Assembly: GCA_037189985.1 (NCBI GenBank)
Contig: JBBCJX010000024.1
Span: forward strand, 62,001-126,000
DNA: 64,000 nt
Reading direction: 5' to 3'
From: UBA2031 sp037189985
Lineage (GTDB): Bacteria; Pseudomonadota; Gammaproteobacteria; Pseudomonadales; Moraxellaceae
The position numbers were made by a program, and so were the translations under genes. The number at the start of each line of letters is the position of its first letter. The first letter of the stretch is position 1. A model generated the notes under the pieces. It did no database searches, was not told the DNA's origin, and saw only the letters and a program-made list of their open reading frames with translations. Below are positions 42,532-52,520 of this stretch, in pieces.

Positions 42532-42915
42532 ATGAATCGCGCCATCATCAAGACTGACAAGGCCCCTGCCGCCATTGGCACCTATTCACAGGCCGTCAAG
42601 GTGGGCAGTACCGTTTATCTTTCCGGCCAGATTGCACTGGATCCGGTCACCATGGTGTTGAAAGAAAACATCGGTGAGCAGATCACACAGGTATTCGAGA
42701 ATCTGAAAGCCGTTTGTGAAGCCAGTGGTGGCAGCCTCGCGGACATTGCCAAGCTCAACATCTTCCTCACCGACCTTTCGCACTTTGCGCTGGTCAATGA
42801 AACCATGGCCAAGTATTTCAAGGAGCCCTATCCGGCCCGTGCAGCTGTCGGTGTTGCCGCTCTTCCCAAGGGAGCGCAAGTGGAAATGGACGGCATCATG
42901 GAGTTGCTGGATTAA
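42532..42915 (+). CDS. ridA: RidA family enamine/imine deaminase
   Basis: The 127-residue protein shows the family signature AAIGTYSQAVKVGSTVYLSGQI and the C-terminal RAAVGVAALPKGAQVEMDGIMEL with the conserved Arg. RidA hydrolyses 2-aminoacrylate-type imines made by PLP enzymes. The ATG at 42532 has AGAGGA upstream. It is followed by a symmetric terminator. Confidence 0.96.
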   Translation: MNRAIIKTDKAPAAIGTYSQAVKVGSTVYLSGQIALDPVTMVLKENIGEQITQVFENLKAVCEASGGSLADIAKLNIFLTDLSHFALVNETMAKYFKEPYPARAAVGVAALPKGAQVEMDGIMELLD

Positions 42916-42951
42916 GTGCCGGCTATTTTTCTGGACATGCAAGGCTGAAAC

Positions 42952-42977
42952 AAAAAACCACCCGCAAGGGTGGTTTT
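42952..42977. terminator. Bidirectional terminator after ridA
   Basis: A run of A, the stem ACCACCC/GGGTGGT with a GCAA tetraloop, and four T. It may serve ridA on the plus strand and the Sel1-repeat gene on the minus strand. Confidence 0.8.
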
Positions 42978-42998
42978 CATTATGCTGACTGCAACCGT

Positions 42999-43772
42999 TC
43001 AGGATGCCGCTTTTGGTGGCGCGACGGGTTGTGTTGTAGCCGGTGCTGGCGCACGACCGGTCAGCACTTCCCATTCGCGGGCCAGGGCATCAGCACTGGC
43101 CTGTTTGTCGGCGGGGAGGATACGGGTCAGCAGGGCTTCGCCGGTCTTGGCCTCACCACTGCCGGCTTTTACAGCAAGGCGGTACCACATCAGGGCGTCC
43201 ACCATGCTGACATCGACACCCAGGCCATTGCGGTAAAGATCGCCCAGGCTCCTCATGGCTTCGGCATGCCCCGCTGAAGCGGCCTGCTCGAACCATACAC
43301 GTGCACGATCATAATCCGGCGGCAGGCCGCTGGAGGGACTGCTCAGGTCGCGCCCGTAGAGATACATGCCCTCGACATTGCCCGCTCGGGCAGCCCGCTC
43401 ATGCCAGGTACGGGCCATGGCAAGATTGGGGCGCACGCCAGCACCACGGGCATGAATATCCGCGATGACGAGCATGGCCTCCGGCACTCCTTTTTCAGCA
43501 GATTGCTGGAAAAGCTTTTCGGCACGTTGCTTGTCAACGGCAAAACCGCCCAAGCCTTCCTGATACATACGGCCCAGGTAATACCAGGCTTGTGGATTTT
43601 CGGCCGCTTCCTTGGTACTGAGCCAACGGCGGGCACCGCTGTAATTCGCGCTTTTGAAGGCGGAGATACCCTGATCGGTCTGGGTCTGCTGGAAAACACT
43701 GTTGGCCGAGGCCTCTGCGCCTATGACCAGCACCATCGCCAGAACGGCATTCCGAACTGCTTGAATATTCAC
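42999..43772 (-). CDS. Sel1-repeat (TPR-like) periplasmic protein
   Basis: The 257-residue product has a signal peptide (about residues 1-22, ending EASA) and four or five Sel1-like repeats of the form AWYYLGRMYQEG, AMLVIADIHARGAG, GMYLYGRDLSS, AMRSLGDLYRNGLG. Such repeats mediate protein contacts in envelope stress or signalling. I use the GTG at 43772 because it begins the signal peptide directly; an ATG lies at 43796 in the same frame. A Thr/Pro/Ala-rich tail ends the protein. Confidence 0.8.
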   Translation of the reverse strand: MNIQAVRNAVLAMVLVIGAEASANSVFQQTQTDQGISAFKSANYSGARRWLSTKEAAENPQAWYYLGRMYQEGLGGFAVDKQRAEKLFQQSAEKGVPEAMLVIADIHARGAGVRPNLAMARTWHERAARAGNVEGMYLYGRDLSSPSSGLPPDYDRARVWFEQAASAGHAEAMRSLGDLYRNGLGVDVSMVDALMWYRLAVKAGSGEAKTGEALLTRILPADKQASADALAREWEVLTGRAPAPATTQPVAPPKAAS

Positions 43773-43843
43773 TTCTGAAAACCCCTTCAATGCCATCTGC
43801 AGCCACCATGCTGCAGTACACCGCATCGGTCCGGCCGCCGAGC

Positions 43844-44689
43844 TTAACGGATTTGGTCTGGCTGTCCCATGACAGCCGCGTAGCCGGATTGATAATCAGG
43901 AAAACGGAAGACATAACCCAGCGCCGATATTCGCTGATTGGAAAGTCTCTTGTTGCTGCCAGCGCCCGGACGGGATTCGTGAGCGACGCATGGCAGGCCC
44001 ATCCGGTCGGCCATCCAGTCCAGCACCTCGTGCTGCGGAGCGGGATGATCGTCGGCGCCAATATAAACAGAAGCGAGATTCGTGCCTGCGATGTCCCGCA
44101 CAAACAGGAAAGCCAGCAGGCCGGCACAATCATCGACATGGATGCGGTTGGTCCAGGCCGGCGGATCGGCCTGGACAGGCTTGCCCTGACTGACCCAGTT
44201 CAGCAGACGCAGGCGGCCAGGACCGTAAATACCGGCAAAACGCACTATCGTGGCCGGCCAGGGCACGGTCTCGAAAAGCCTTTCGGTTTCACGCAGCACT
44301 TGGTCTGTCGGTCCGGCAGGGTCAGCCGGTGAGCTCTCATCCACCCACTCGCCCGACTCCTGGCCATACACGCCAGTGGAGGACACCCAGAAAATGCGCC
44401 TGGGATTCTGGCCCTCCAGGCGATCAAGCACGTTTCTGGTGCCTTGCAGGTACACGCGGCGATAGGGCTCTTCGCCATACTCGCCCGGTGCCAGGATCAC
44501 GAAGACGTAATCCAGCCCAAGGGGAAAGCTCAGGCTGTCCGGATGAGTCACATCTCCAGTAAGTGCTTGCACACCCGGAATATCAAAGCCGGAGCGACGC
44601 AGGCCGTGCACCTCATGCCCCTGCTCCACCAGCAGCCGGGCAAGGCGACTGCCCACGTCGCCACAGCCCACTATCAATATTTTTGCCAT
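43844..44689 (-). CDS. NAD-dependent epimerase/dehydratase-like SDR protein
   Basis: A 281-residue extended-type SDR with GCGDVGSRLARLL at the N terminus and a WVSSTGVYGQESG segment containing the Ser/Tyr region; the usual Lys after Tyr is not clear, so it may bind NADP without epimerase chemistry (YeeZ-like). Its substrate is unknown. It is on the opposite strand from oxyR. Confidence 0.82.
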   Translation of the reverse strand: MAKILIVGCGDVGSRLARLLVEQGHEVHGLRRSGFDIPGVQALTGDVTHPDSLSFPLGLDYVFVILAPGEYGEEPYRRVYLQGTRNVLDRLEGQNPRRIFWVSSTGVYGQESGEWVDESSPADPAGPTDQVLRETERLFETVPWPATIVRFAGIYGPGRLRLLNWVSQGKPVQADPPAWTNRIHVDDCAGLLAFLFVRDIAGTNLASVYIGADDHPAPQHEVLDWMADRMGLPCVAHESRPGAGSNKRLSNQRISALGYVFRFPDYQSGYAAVMGQPDQIR

Positions 44690-44738
44690 ATATCACCGAT
44701 TCCGATAGCGTCAGGCAATATTGCCTTGCGAATCCGCC

Positions 44739-45641
44739 ATGACCCTGACCGACCTGCGCTACCTGCTTGCCCTGGCTCGCGAACGCCATTTCGGCCGTGC
44801 CGCCGAAAGCTGCCATGTCTCCCAGCCCACCCTCAGTATCGCCATCAAGAAGGTGGAGGACGAACTGGGCCTGGCTCTCTTCGAGCGCCATCGTCACGAG
44901 GTGTTGGTGACTCCCGGCGGGGAAGTGATTATCCGCCAAGCACAGCGTGTGCTGGAAGAAATGGATGTGTTGAATGCTGCCGCCCGTGCAGCAAGAAACG
45001 AGTTTGCCGACCCTCTAAAGCTGGGCGCGATCTTTACCACAGCGCCCGATCTCTTCCCGCCGCTGGTACGTGCCCTGAAAGCCGGCGGCAGCGGCCTCAT
45101 GCTTTATCTGGAAGAAAACTATACGCATGTGCTGAAAGAGAAACTCGCCAGCGGCGAGTTGGACGCCATCATCGTCGCAACACCTTTCGATGAGCCGGAA
45201 ACACATGTGCAGGCACTCTACCGGGAAGATTTTCACCTGTTGCTGCCGGCGGACCATCCCTGGACCGCACGCGAGAGCATACGTAGCAGTGAACTGCAGT
45301 CCGACAACCTCTTGTTGCTGGGCGAAGGCCACTGTTTCCGTGACCAGATACTGGAAGCCTGTCCACATCTGGGCGGCCATGGCAGCAACATGATGGGGCC
45401 GGCCAGTTCCCTGATCACCCTGCGCCACATGGTCGCCTCCGGCCTCGGCCTCACACTGGTTCCAGTCAGCGCCATACCCGCACTGACGGAGGGCGGAGAA
45501 GTGGTGACACGTCCGCTGCTGCCGGCGCCCTCCCGCGAAATTGCCATGGCATGGCGTCGCCGCTTTCCGCGGCCGCAGGCCATCAAGGCCCTGCTTTCTT
45601 CCCTGCAGGGCCTGCATCTGCCGGGAACCATGGTGCCGTGA
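44739..45641 (+). CDS. oxyR: OxyR, hydrogen-peroxide-sensing LysR regulator
   Basis: The 300-residue regulator has an N-terminal winged HTH (LRYLLALARERHFGRAAESCHVSQPTLS) and, in its effector domain, GEGHCFRDQILEAC, which matches the OxyR redox pair (Cys199/Cys208 type) with the usual spacing. It activates peroxide defence genes. The ATG at 44739 gives MTLTDLRYL, the family start. The downstream recG start overlaps its stop by GTGA. The pairing with recG is that of Pseudomonas. Confidence 0.94.
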   Translation: MTLTDLRYLLALARERHFGRAAESCHVSQPTLSIAIKKVEDELGLALFERHRHEVLVTPGGEVIIRQAQRVLEEMDVLNAAARAARNEFADPLKLGAIFTTAPDLFPPLVRALKAGGSGLMLYLEENYTHVLKEKLASGELDAIIVATPFDEPETHVQALYREDFHLLLPADHPWTARESIRSSELQSDNLLLLGEGHCFRDQILEACPHLGGHGSNMMGPASSLITLRHMVASGLGLTLVPVSAIPALTEGGEVVTRPLLPAPSREIAMAWRRRFPRPQAIKALLSSLQGLHLPGTMVP

Positions 45642-47728
45642 AGAGCGCCGTGAACCCGGAGGGTCCCAGCCTCGCCTCCCTGCCCGTAACCACACTCAAG
45701 GGGGTGGGATCCGCACTGGCCGAGAAACTGCTGCGGCTGGATATACTCAGCGTGCAGGACCTGCTTTTCCATCTGCCGCGGCAGTATGAAGACCGCAGCC
45801 GCGTCGTGCCCATCGGCAGTCTGCGCCCGGGGCTCTCGGCACTGGTGGAGGGCGAGGTCCAACTCGCCGACGTGGTCCTGGGCCGGCGCCGCTCGCTCAT
45901 GGTGAAAGTGCACGACGGCACCGGCCTGCTGACATTGCGCTTTTATCATTTTCGCCTCAGCCAGAAAGACAATCTGCCGCGCGGAACCCGCCTGCGGATT
46001 TTCGGAGAAGCACGTGCCGGCGCCAGTGGTATCGAGATGTACCACCCGGAATACCAGACCTCACCCGAACCACTGCCACCCCCGCCGGAAACCCTGACGC
46101 CCATCTATCCCGTAACGGAAGGCGTGACGCAGCTGCGCCTGCGGCCACTGATTGCACAAGCCCTTGCCCGCATGAGCAATGGCAACCTGCCTGACTGGCT
46201 GCCCTCCACCAGTAACCAGGGCTGGCCCCTCTTGAAAGCACTGCATCATGTGCACGCTCCTCCCAAGGAAGCAGACCGCAAGCAACTGCTGGAAGGCCGC
46301 CATCCCGCGCAGCAACGGCTGGCCTTCGAGGAACTCGCCGCGCACCAGCTCAGCCTGCAAAAACGCCGTGCGGAAATACGGGCGCAGCGCGGCCCTGTCC
46401 TGCCGGCCACGCCGGCACTGATGAAAAAATTTCTGGCACAGCTGCCTTTCCGACTGACGCAGGCACAGCAGCGCGTACTCGGCGAAATTGCGCGTGACCT
46501 GCATTCCGGCCATCCCATGCTGCGGCTGGTACAAGGTGATGTCGGCAGCGGCAAGACGGTGGTGGCCGCGCTCGCGGCCTGCCATGCGCTGGAGGCGGGT
46601 GCACAGGTGGCATTGATGGCACCAACGGAAATCCTGGCCGAACAGCATGCCGTGAATTTTTCACGCTGGTTTGCTGCCCTCGGCATTCCGGTAGCCACGC
46701 TGCTGGGCCGGCATGGCGTGAAGTCCCGCCGTGAAACCGCCGCCCTCATGAGCGGTGACGGACCTGCCATCGTCATCGGTACCCATGCGCTGTTTCAGGA
46801 CACCGTGGATTTCCGCGAGCTGGCTCTTGTCATCATTGACGAGCAGCACCGCTTCGGTGTGCACCAGCGCCTGGCACTGAAACAGAAAGGTGAGCGCGCC
46901 GGCCTCATGCCACACCAGCTCATCATGACGGCCACACCGATTCCCCGGACGCTGGCCATGAGTGCCTACGGCGATCTGGATACGTCCGTGATCGACGAGT
47001 TGCCACCGGGCCGCACGCCCATACAGACACTGGTGGTTCCCAACGAGCGCCGCGCCGAAATCGTCGCACGCATACAGGCACAGTGCGCTACCGGCAGACA
47101 GGCTTACTGGGTGTGCACGCTGATCGAAGAATCAGAACAGCTGCAGGCGCAGGCCGCCGAAGTCACCTTTACGGAATTGCAGGCCGCGTTGCCGGCACTC
47201 GCCATCGGGCTTGTACATGGCCGCCAGAAGCCTGCCGAGAAAGCGCAGGTGATGGAGGACTTCAAGCAGGGAAAAATCCAGCTGTTGGTCGCCACCACCG
47301 TCATTGAAGTCGGCGTGGATGTGCCGAATGCCACGCTCATGGTGATAGAAAATCCGGAGCGTCTGGGGCTGGCCCAGCTCCACCAGTTGCGGGGCCGTGT
47401 CGGACGCGGATCGGAACAGAGTTTCTGCGTGCTGCTCTACCAGTCACCGCTCGGCCTGCTGGGCAAGGAAAGGCTTTCCACCCTGCGCGAAACCACCGAT
47501 GGCTTCCGCATTGCGGAAAAGGATCTGGAATTGCGAGGGCCGGGCGAGGTACTGGGAACACGACAGACCGGCCTCATGCAGTTCCGCATTGCCGATCTCT
47601 TGCGGGATGCCGACCTGCTGCCGGAGGTACAGGAATGTGCGCGCCGGTTGCTGCAACATGATCCTGTTGCGGCAGAAGCCCTGCTCACACGCTGGGTGGC
47701 CAGCCGTGAGCACTATGCACAGGTGTGA
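45638..47728 (+). CDS. recG: ATP-dependent DNA helicase RecG
   Basis: The 696-residue protein has the RecG wedge domain at the N terminus, Walker A GDVGSGKT, the DEQH box (IIDEQHRFGVHQR), TATPIPRTLAMS and LRGRVGRG. RecG remodels forks and Holliday junctions. I start at the GTG at 45638 that overlaps the oxyR stop; an upstream frame from 45551 runs inside oxyR in another register. Confidence 0.95.
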   Translation: MKSAVNPEGPSLASLPVTTLKGVGSALAEKLLRLDILSVQDLLFHLPRQYEDRSRVVPIGSLRPGLSALVEGEVQLADVVLGRRRSLMVKVHDGTGLLTLRFYHFRLSQKDNLPRGTRLRIFGEARAGASGIEMYHPEYQTSPEPLPPPPETLTPIYPVTEGVTQLRLRPLIAQALARMSNGNLPDWLPSTSNQGWPLLKALHHVHAPPKEADRKQLLEGRHPAQQRLAFEELAAHQLSLQKRRAEIRAQRGPVLPATPALMKKFLAQLPFRLTQAQQRVLGEIARDLHSGHPMLRLVQGDVGSGKTVVAALAACHALEAGAQVALMAPTEILAEQHAVNFSRWFAALGIPVATLLGRHGVKSRRETAALMSGDGPAIVIGTHALFQDTVDFRELALVIIDEQHRFGVHQRLALKQKGERAGLMPHQLIMTATPIPRTLAMSAYGDLDTSVIDELPPGRTPIQTLVVPNERRAEIVARIQAQCATGRQAYWVCTLIEESEQLQAQAAEVTFTELQAALPALAIGLVHGRQKPAEKAQVMEDFKQGKIQLLVATTVIEVGVDVPNATLMVIENPERLGLAQLHQLRGRVGRGSEQSFCVLLYQSPLGLLGKERLSTLRETTDGFRIAEKDLELRGPGEVLGTRQTGLMQFRIADLLRDADLLPEVQECARRLLQHDPVAAEALLTRWVASREHYAQV

Positions 47729-47758
47729 TTGTCCAAATGCAAAGGCAGACGCACTAAC

Positions 47759-48169
47759 CTAGGGCGATGCCCGTGTGGAAGCATCCGGTCGCGCTCGCGG
47801 TCGTCGTGGCTTGCCGGGCTTGAGGTATTTGCCCACACCCATGAACCACATGAGCAAGGTGTAGTCGCCCGTGATTTTCACCTCGCCTGTCTGCACACCG
47901 GCCATGAAGGCATTGGCATCCCCTCCCGCGATCAGGCGGAAGGCTGCTTCGTCATTGCTGAAATGCAGGGTGAGGTCCGGCGACTCATGGATTTCACCGC
48001 GCGAGAACACGCGGTTGTGATAAATGCGGAAATAGCGGTTGGCAGCTTCGTCAGTGGAAATCTGCAGGACAAAATCACGACCATGCAGGCGTGCGATGAA
48101 TTCCGGATGCGTGCGCGCCAGCAATTCCATTCGTCGCGCCATGTACCACAACACCACCCTGAACTTCAT
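47759..48169 (-). CDS. SCP2-like lipid-binding domain protein
   Basis: A 136-residue protein whose core (residues 20-115: FVLQISTDEAANRYFRIYHNRV, PDLTLHFSNDEAAFRLIAGG, GEVKITGDYTLLMWF) has the pattern of SCP2 sterol-carrier domains. The tail is Arg/Pro-rich. These domains bind acyl chains or sterols. Its divergent neighbour is fadE, in keeping with a role in fatty-acid handling, but no specific substrate is known. Confidence 0.72.
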   Translation of the reverse strand: MKFRVVLWYMARRMELLARTHPEFIARLHGRDFVLQISTDEAANRYFRIYHNRVFSRGEIHESPDLTLHFSNDEAAFRLIAGGDANAFMAGVQTGEVKITGDYTLLMWFMGVGKYLKPGKPRRPRARPDASTRASP

Positions 48170-48361
48170 GTGCCGCCCCCCGCTGACCGACCTTCCTTAT
48201 AAAGCGCCACGCCGCAGGCGACAAGAGCACATTCGCGGTTACGTCCTACACTTGGTTCACATTTCTTAGCGCAAAGGAAACAGGCGGCCTCTCTCGCCCC
48301 TGACCACAATGGGGGCAGGACCGTGCCCGTCTGGCACATGCCCCTTACGACAGGAGTCGCT

Positions 48362-50785
48362 ATGAACAGCGTGCTGCTCATCCTCATCCTTGCCACTGCC
48401 ATTGTCATGCTTTTCAGCCCGCGCCTCGGCCTGCTGGCTACCTTGGCACTGGGCATCACCCTGCTCACCTGGCAATTCCGTGACACTCCTTACTGGACAT
48501 GGCTGTGGCTGCCCTGGCTGCTGTTGCTGGCCTGGAGCCTGAAGCCCCTGCGCCGCCTGCTGGTCACGGGGCCGGGCTTGCGTATCGTGCGGCGCATGCT
48601 GCCGCCCATTTCCGAGACCGAACGCGATGCCATCGCCGCTGGCACCACCTGGTGGGAAACCGATCTTTTCAGCGGGAGCCCGGACTGGAACAAACTGCTG
48701 GCCATCCCCCAGCCACGGCTCAGTCCCGAAGAGCAGGCCTTCCTGACCGGCCCCACGGAAGAACTCTGCGAAATGCTGGACGACTGGGCCATCAATCACG
48801 AGCTGCGTGACCTGCCACCCCGCGTCTGGGATTTCATACGCAGCAAAGGTTTTCTGGGCATGATCATCCCTCGCGAATACGGTGGCTTGGGGTTCTCTGC
48901 ACAGGCGCATTCCGCCGTCGTGGGAAAGATCGCTTCACGTTCGGTCTCTGCCGCCGTCACGGTGATGGTGCCCAACTCGCTGGGGCCTGCAGAGTTGCTG
49001 CTGCATTACGGCACCGACGACCAGAAAAACCATTACCTCCCGCGCCTCGCCAACGGCCAGGAAATACCCTGCTTTGCACTGACCGGCCCCGAAGCAGGCT
49101 CCGATGCCGGCTCCATTCCCGATACCGGCATCGTCTGCCGGGGCATGCATGAAGGGCAGGAAATGCTGGGCATACGCCTGATCTGGGAAAAGCGCTACAT
49201 CACGCTGGGGCCTGTTGCGACCGTGCTCGGTCTCGCCTTCCGTCTGCATGATCCCGAACATCTTCTGGGCAGCGTTGACGATATCGGCATCACTTTGGCG
49301 CTGATTCCGGTGAGCCATCCCGGTGTCAATATCGGTCGGCGCCACTTCCCCGGCAACCAGGCCTTCATGAACGGCCCCAATCACGGCAAGGATGTGTTCA
49401 TCCCTCTCAGCTGGATCATCGGCGGCCGCGAATATGCAGGACGCGGTTGGCTCATGCTCATGAACTGCCTCGCTGCCGGACGCGCCATTTCCCTGCCGGC
49501 ACTGGGCACCACTTCTGCAAAAACGGCGGCACGCTATTCAGGCGAGTACGCGCGCGTGCGCAAACAGTTCAAGCTGCCCATCGGCAAGCTGGAAGGCGTG
49601 GAAGAAGTACTGGCGCGCATCGGTGGCCATGCCTACACGCTGGAAGCAGCACGACGCATGACTTGCGTAGGCCTGGACATGGGTGAAAAGCCGGCCGTGG
49701 TCGGCGGCATCATGAAATACCAGGCCACCGAACGCATGCGCATCGCTCTTAATGATGCGATGGACATACACGGCGGCAAGGGCATCTGCGAAGGACCGAA
49801 GAATTATCTTTCATCCGCCTACCAGGCCATTCCAATCGGTATCACGGTAGAAGGCGCCAACATCCTGACACGCACCCTCATCGTGTTTGGCCAGGGTGCC
49901 ATGCGTTGTCATCCCTTCCTGCTGCAGGAAGTCGAGGCTGCCGGTGCAGACGATGTCGAAGCCTTTGACAATGCCTTCACCGCACACATCAGCCACATCA
50001 TGCAGAACGCCGTGCGTGCTTTCGGCCATGCCCTCACGTTTTCGGTGTTCGCCTTTGCGCCCTATACACCGATACGTCGCTGGTACCAGAAGCTGACACG
50101 ACTCTCCGCCAGCTTTGCACTTGTCGCGGACGCCGCACTCGGTCTGCTGGGCGGTGAACTGAAACGCAAGGAACGGCTTTCCGGCCGCTTTGCCGATTGC
50201 CTTGCGGAGCTTTATCTCGCCAGCGCCATTCTCAAGCGCTGGGAGGACGAAGGCCGCCCGGCAGAAGATCGTCCGCTGGTGGATTACAGCCTGAGTGTCT
50301 GTACGCACAAGATCGAGCAGCAGCTGCATGCCATTCTGGTGAATTTCCCGTCACCCCTGATTGGCTGGCTGCTGCGCCGCGTGGTCTTTCCCTGGGGCCT
50401 ACGCCTGCGTGAACCGCCAGACACCCTTGGCCACAAGGTGGCGACGCTCATGCTCAAGCCTTCCGTTTCCTTTGATCGCCTCAGCGATGGCATTTTCATC
50501 AGCCGCAATCGTGCCGATGCCACCGGCGCGCTGGAATACGCCTTCCAGATGGTGACGGACACAAAGGCCATAGAAGCCCGCATGCGCGAGGCGCGCAAGA
50601 GCGGCGTGCTGCAGGAGGAATCCGTGGAGCTGGCTTTGTCAGCCGGAGTCATCAGCGCTGCCGAAGCACAACTGCTGCAGGACACAGCCGCCGCTGTACG
50701 CGAAGTCATTATGGTGGATGACTTTTCCAACGAAGAGCTTTCCGGAAAAGGCGTAGCGCTGGTCCGCCGCGAAGACGCCGCATGA
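48362..50785 (+). CDS. fadE: FadE-type long acyl-CoA dehydrogenase
   Basis: The 807-residue protein has two N-terminal hydrophobic stretches (about 5-50), the acyl-CoA dehydrogenase core (FALTGPEAGSDAGS near residue 240; GIMKYQATERMRIALNDAMDIHGGKGI with the conserved Gly/Arg region) and a long C-terminal extension (residues 520-807). This large form is the FadE of gammaproteobacteria, which begins beta-oxidation with an FAD. The ATG at 48362 is used in place of an upstream frame at 48323. Confidence 0.93.
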   Translation: MNSVLLILILATAIVMLFSPRLGLLATLALGITLLTWQFRDTPYWTWLWLPWLLLLAWSLKPLRRLLVTGPGLRIVRRMLPPISETERDAIAAGTTWWETDLFSGSPDWNKLLAIPQPRLSPEEQAFLTGPTEELCEMLDDWAINHELRDLPPRVWDFIRSKGFLGMIIPREYGGLGFSAQAHSAVVGKIASRSVSAAVTVMVPNSLGPAELLLHYGTDDQKNHYLPRLANGQEIPCFALTGPEAGSDAGSIPDTGIVCRGMHEGQEMLGIRLIWEKRYITLGPVATVLGLAFRLHDPEHLLGSVDDIGITLALIPVSHPGVNIGRRHFPGNQAFMNGPNHGKDVFIPLSWIIGGREYAGRGWLMLMNCLAAGRAISLPALGTTSAKTAARYSGEYARVRKQFKLPIGKLEGVEEVLARIGGHAYTLEAARRMTCVGLDMGEKPAVVGGIMKYQATERMRIALNDAMDIHGGKGICEGPKNYLSSAYQAIPIGITVEGANILTRTLIVFGQGAMRCHPFLLQEVEAAGADDVEAFDNAFTAHISHIMQNAVRAFGHALTFSVFAFAPYTPIRRWYQKLTRLSASFALVADAALGLLGGELKRKERLSGRFADCLAELYLASAILKRWEDEGRPAEDRPLVDYSLSVCTHKIEQQLHAILVNFPSPLIGWLLRRVVFPWGLRLREPPDTLGHKVATLMLKPSVSFDRLSDGIFISRNRADATGALEYAFQMVTDTKAIEARMREARKSGVLQEESVELALSAGVISAAEAQLLQDTAAAVREVIMVDDFSNEELSGKGVALVRREDAA

Positions 50786-50815
50786 AGCGTCCTGACACCC
50801 GGGATTTGCGGGCTG

Positions 50816-51145
50816 TCAGTGCGTCGCCGACTGCGAGAAAGCATTGATGACGATCACGCCGGCCACGATCAGGCTCATGCCGATGATGGCCGGGGTATCG
50901 GGAATCTGACGGTAGAGAAAAACACCCACCAGGGAAATCAGCACAATGCCGGCGCCGGACCAGATCGCGTACACCACACCCATGTGCAGGCTGCGCATGA
51001 CCAGCGACAGGCAGACAAACGCCACGCCATACCCGACCACAACAATGAGAGAAGGCCAGAGCCTGCTGAAACCGTCCGAAGCCTTAAGTGCCGAGGTGGC
51101 AATCACCTCGGCACCAATCGCAATCGCCAGATAAAGCCAATGCAT
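50816..51145 (-). CDS. SMR-family multidrug efflux protein (EmrE/SugE-like)
   Basis: A 109-residue protein with four transmembrane helices and the SMR signature: the membrane-embedded Glu14 in IGAEVIATSALKASDGF, the YAIWSGAGIVLI segment and the conserved GIS-like end (VIVINAF). It exports cationic drugs or guanidinium as a homodimer. It is transcribed away from fadE and follows the reductase gene's terminator. Confidence 0.92.
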   Translation of the reverse strand: MHWLYLAIAIGAEVIATSALKASDGFSRLWPSLIVVVGYGVAFVCLSLVMRSLHMGVVYAIWSGAGIVLISLVGVFLYRQIPDTPAIIGMSLIVAGVIVINAFSQSATH

Positions 51146-51162
51146 TGCTCTGCTCCTTGAAA

Positions 51163-51189
51163 GAAAAAAGCCCGCGCAGGCGGGCTTTC
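51163..51189 (-). terminator. Terminator after the rubredoxin reductase gene
   Basis: Read on the minus strand, AAAGCCCGCC and GGCGGGCTTT-like arms (GCCCGC/GCGGGC) enclose a short loop and are followed by six T. It separates the reductase gene (stop at 51213) from the SMR gene. Confidence 0.85.
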
Positions 51190-51212
51190 TAGCATGGATA
51201 GCGTGTTCGATG

Positions 51213-52367
51213 TCAGGCCAGTATCGGCGGCAACTGTTTTGTCAGCTCCATCTTCACCGCACCACTGCCAGCGGGAGCGCCCGTGAGTGCAAAACCCAGC
51301 ACCTGCCCTTCGGGGCTCTTGAAAACGGCTTTGACATCGTTGCCTTCCGCTTCGATCTCCCAATCGCCGGGTGTACCGGGAATAACGGGCGAGACCACCA
51401 CGGGGCATACCGGTGTCTTGATCTGTACCGGCATGGCCGGGTACTGGACGGCGGTTGCCTCGCCGGCCAGCGTCTTCGCCAGTGCACGCGCTGCCGCCAT
51501 CAAGGGCAACACGTAGAGCAATACCTTGCCGTCCACTTCGGCAGCATCACCGAGAGCATAAATATTGGCATCGGACGTGCGCAGTAAACGGTCAACCTTG
51601 ATGCCGCGTCCCACTTCCAGACCGGCATCCAGTGCCAACGAAACGCGTGGCCGCAAACCGATGGCCGACAGCACGAGATCACCGGCAACGCGTTCGCCAT
51701 TGCTGAGCTCAACTTCCACACCGCCTGCTTTCGACCAGACACCTTTCACGCTGTGGCCAAAATGGAATTTCACGCCCAGCGAAGACAGGCCGTTGGCCAC
51801 AGCTTCCGAAGCACGCTCCGGCAAGAGTGAAGGCAACACACGTCCCACGGGCTCGACAACTTCCACCTGATAACCGCCACTGGAAAGATCATTGGCAAAT
51901 TCACAGCCAATCAGGCCGCCACCAATGATGATGATCTTTTTCTTGCCAGCGGCGGCAGCGCGGAAAGCAGCGTAGTCGCCGAGGTCATTGATAGACAGCA
52001 CATGTTCCAGACCATCGCCGCCAAGATCGGGACGGAAAACATCGGCACCGAGTGCCAGCACGAGATCACCATAGGCCACCGTTTCGCCTTCCACATTCAG
52101 CGTCTTGGCAACCCGGTCGATGGCATTCACTCGCACACCGGTACGAATCTCCGCCTTGAGCTGTTCGCACATCTGCTCGACGCTGCCCATGGCAAGACCA
52201 TCCGCATCCTTGCCCTTGGCAAAACCGGTGGACAGCATGGGCTTGGAATAATTGCGGCCATCATCGGCAGTAATGACCAGCAAGGGACGCTCGGCGTCAT
52301 GCTTGCGGAATTCCTTGGCCAGGTTGTAGCCGGCGAGGCCGGTACCGATGATGACAAGCGGATTCAT
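51213..52367 (-). CDS. Rubredoxin-NAD(+) reductase
   Basis: The 384-residue flavoprotein has two nucleotide-binding folds: GTGLAGYNLAKEF at residues 7-19 (FAD) and IIIGGGLIGCEFANDL near 150 (NAD), plus the IYALGDAAEVDGK FAD end motif. It passes electrons from NADH to rubredoxin, which feeds alkane hydroxylases or oxidative-stress enzymes. The ATG at 52367 gives the usual length. The rubredoxin gene lies upstream on the same strand with 153 bases between. Confidence 0.93.
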   Translation of the reverse strand: MNPLVIIGTGLAGYNLAKEFRKHDAERPLLVITADDGRNYSKPMLSTGFAKGKDADGLAMGSVEQMCEQLKAEIRTGVRVNAIDRVAKTLNVEGETVAYGDLVLALGADVFRPDLGGDGLEHVLSINDLGDYAAFRAAAAGKKKIIIIGGGLIGCEFANDLSSGGYQVEVVEPVGRVLPSLLPERASEAVANGLSSLGVKFHFGHSVKGVWSKAGGVEVELSNGERVAGDLVLSAIGLRPRVSLALDAGLEVGRGIKVDRLLRTSDANIYALGDAAEVDGKVLLYVLPLMAAARALAKTLAGEATAVQYPAMPVQIKTPVCPVVVSPVIPGTPGDWEIEAEGNDVKAVFKSPEGQVLGFALTGAPAGSGAVKMELTKQLPPILA

Positions 52368-52520
52368 GCTGCTTTCTCTCATGAAGGCCCTCTGGGCCGT
52401 TACTGCTGATGAAAACGGGCCTGCAAGGCAGACCCGTTTCGGAATGACGGCAGCAGGAAGTTCATGCTCGCCCACCACCCGGGACAGTCCGGCCCTGAAA
52501 GCCGGCTCGCAAATCCCGTG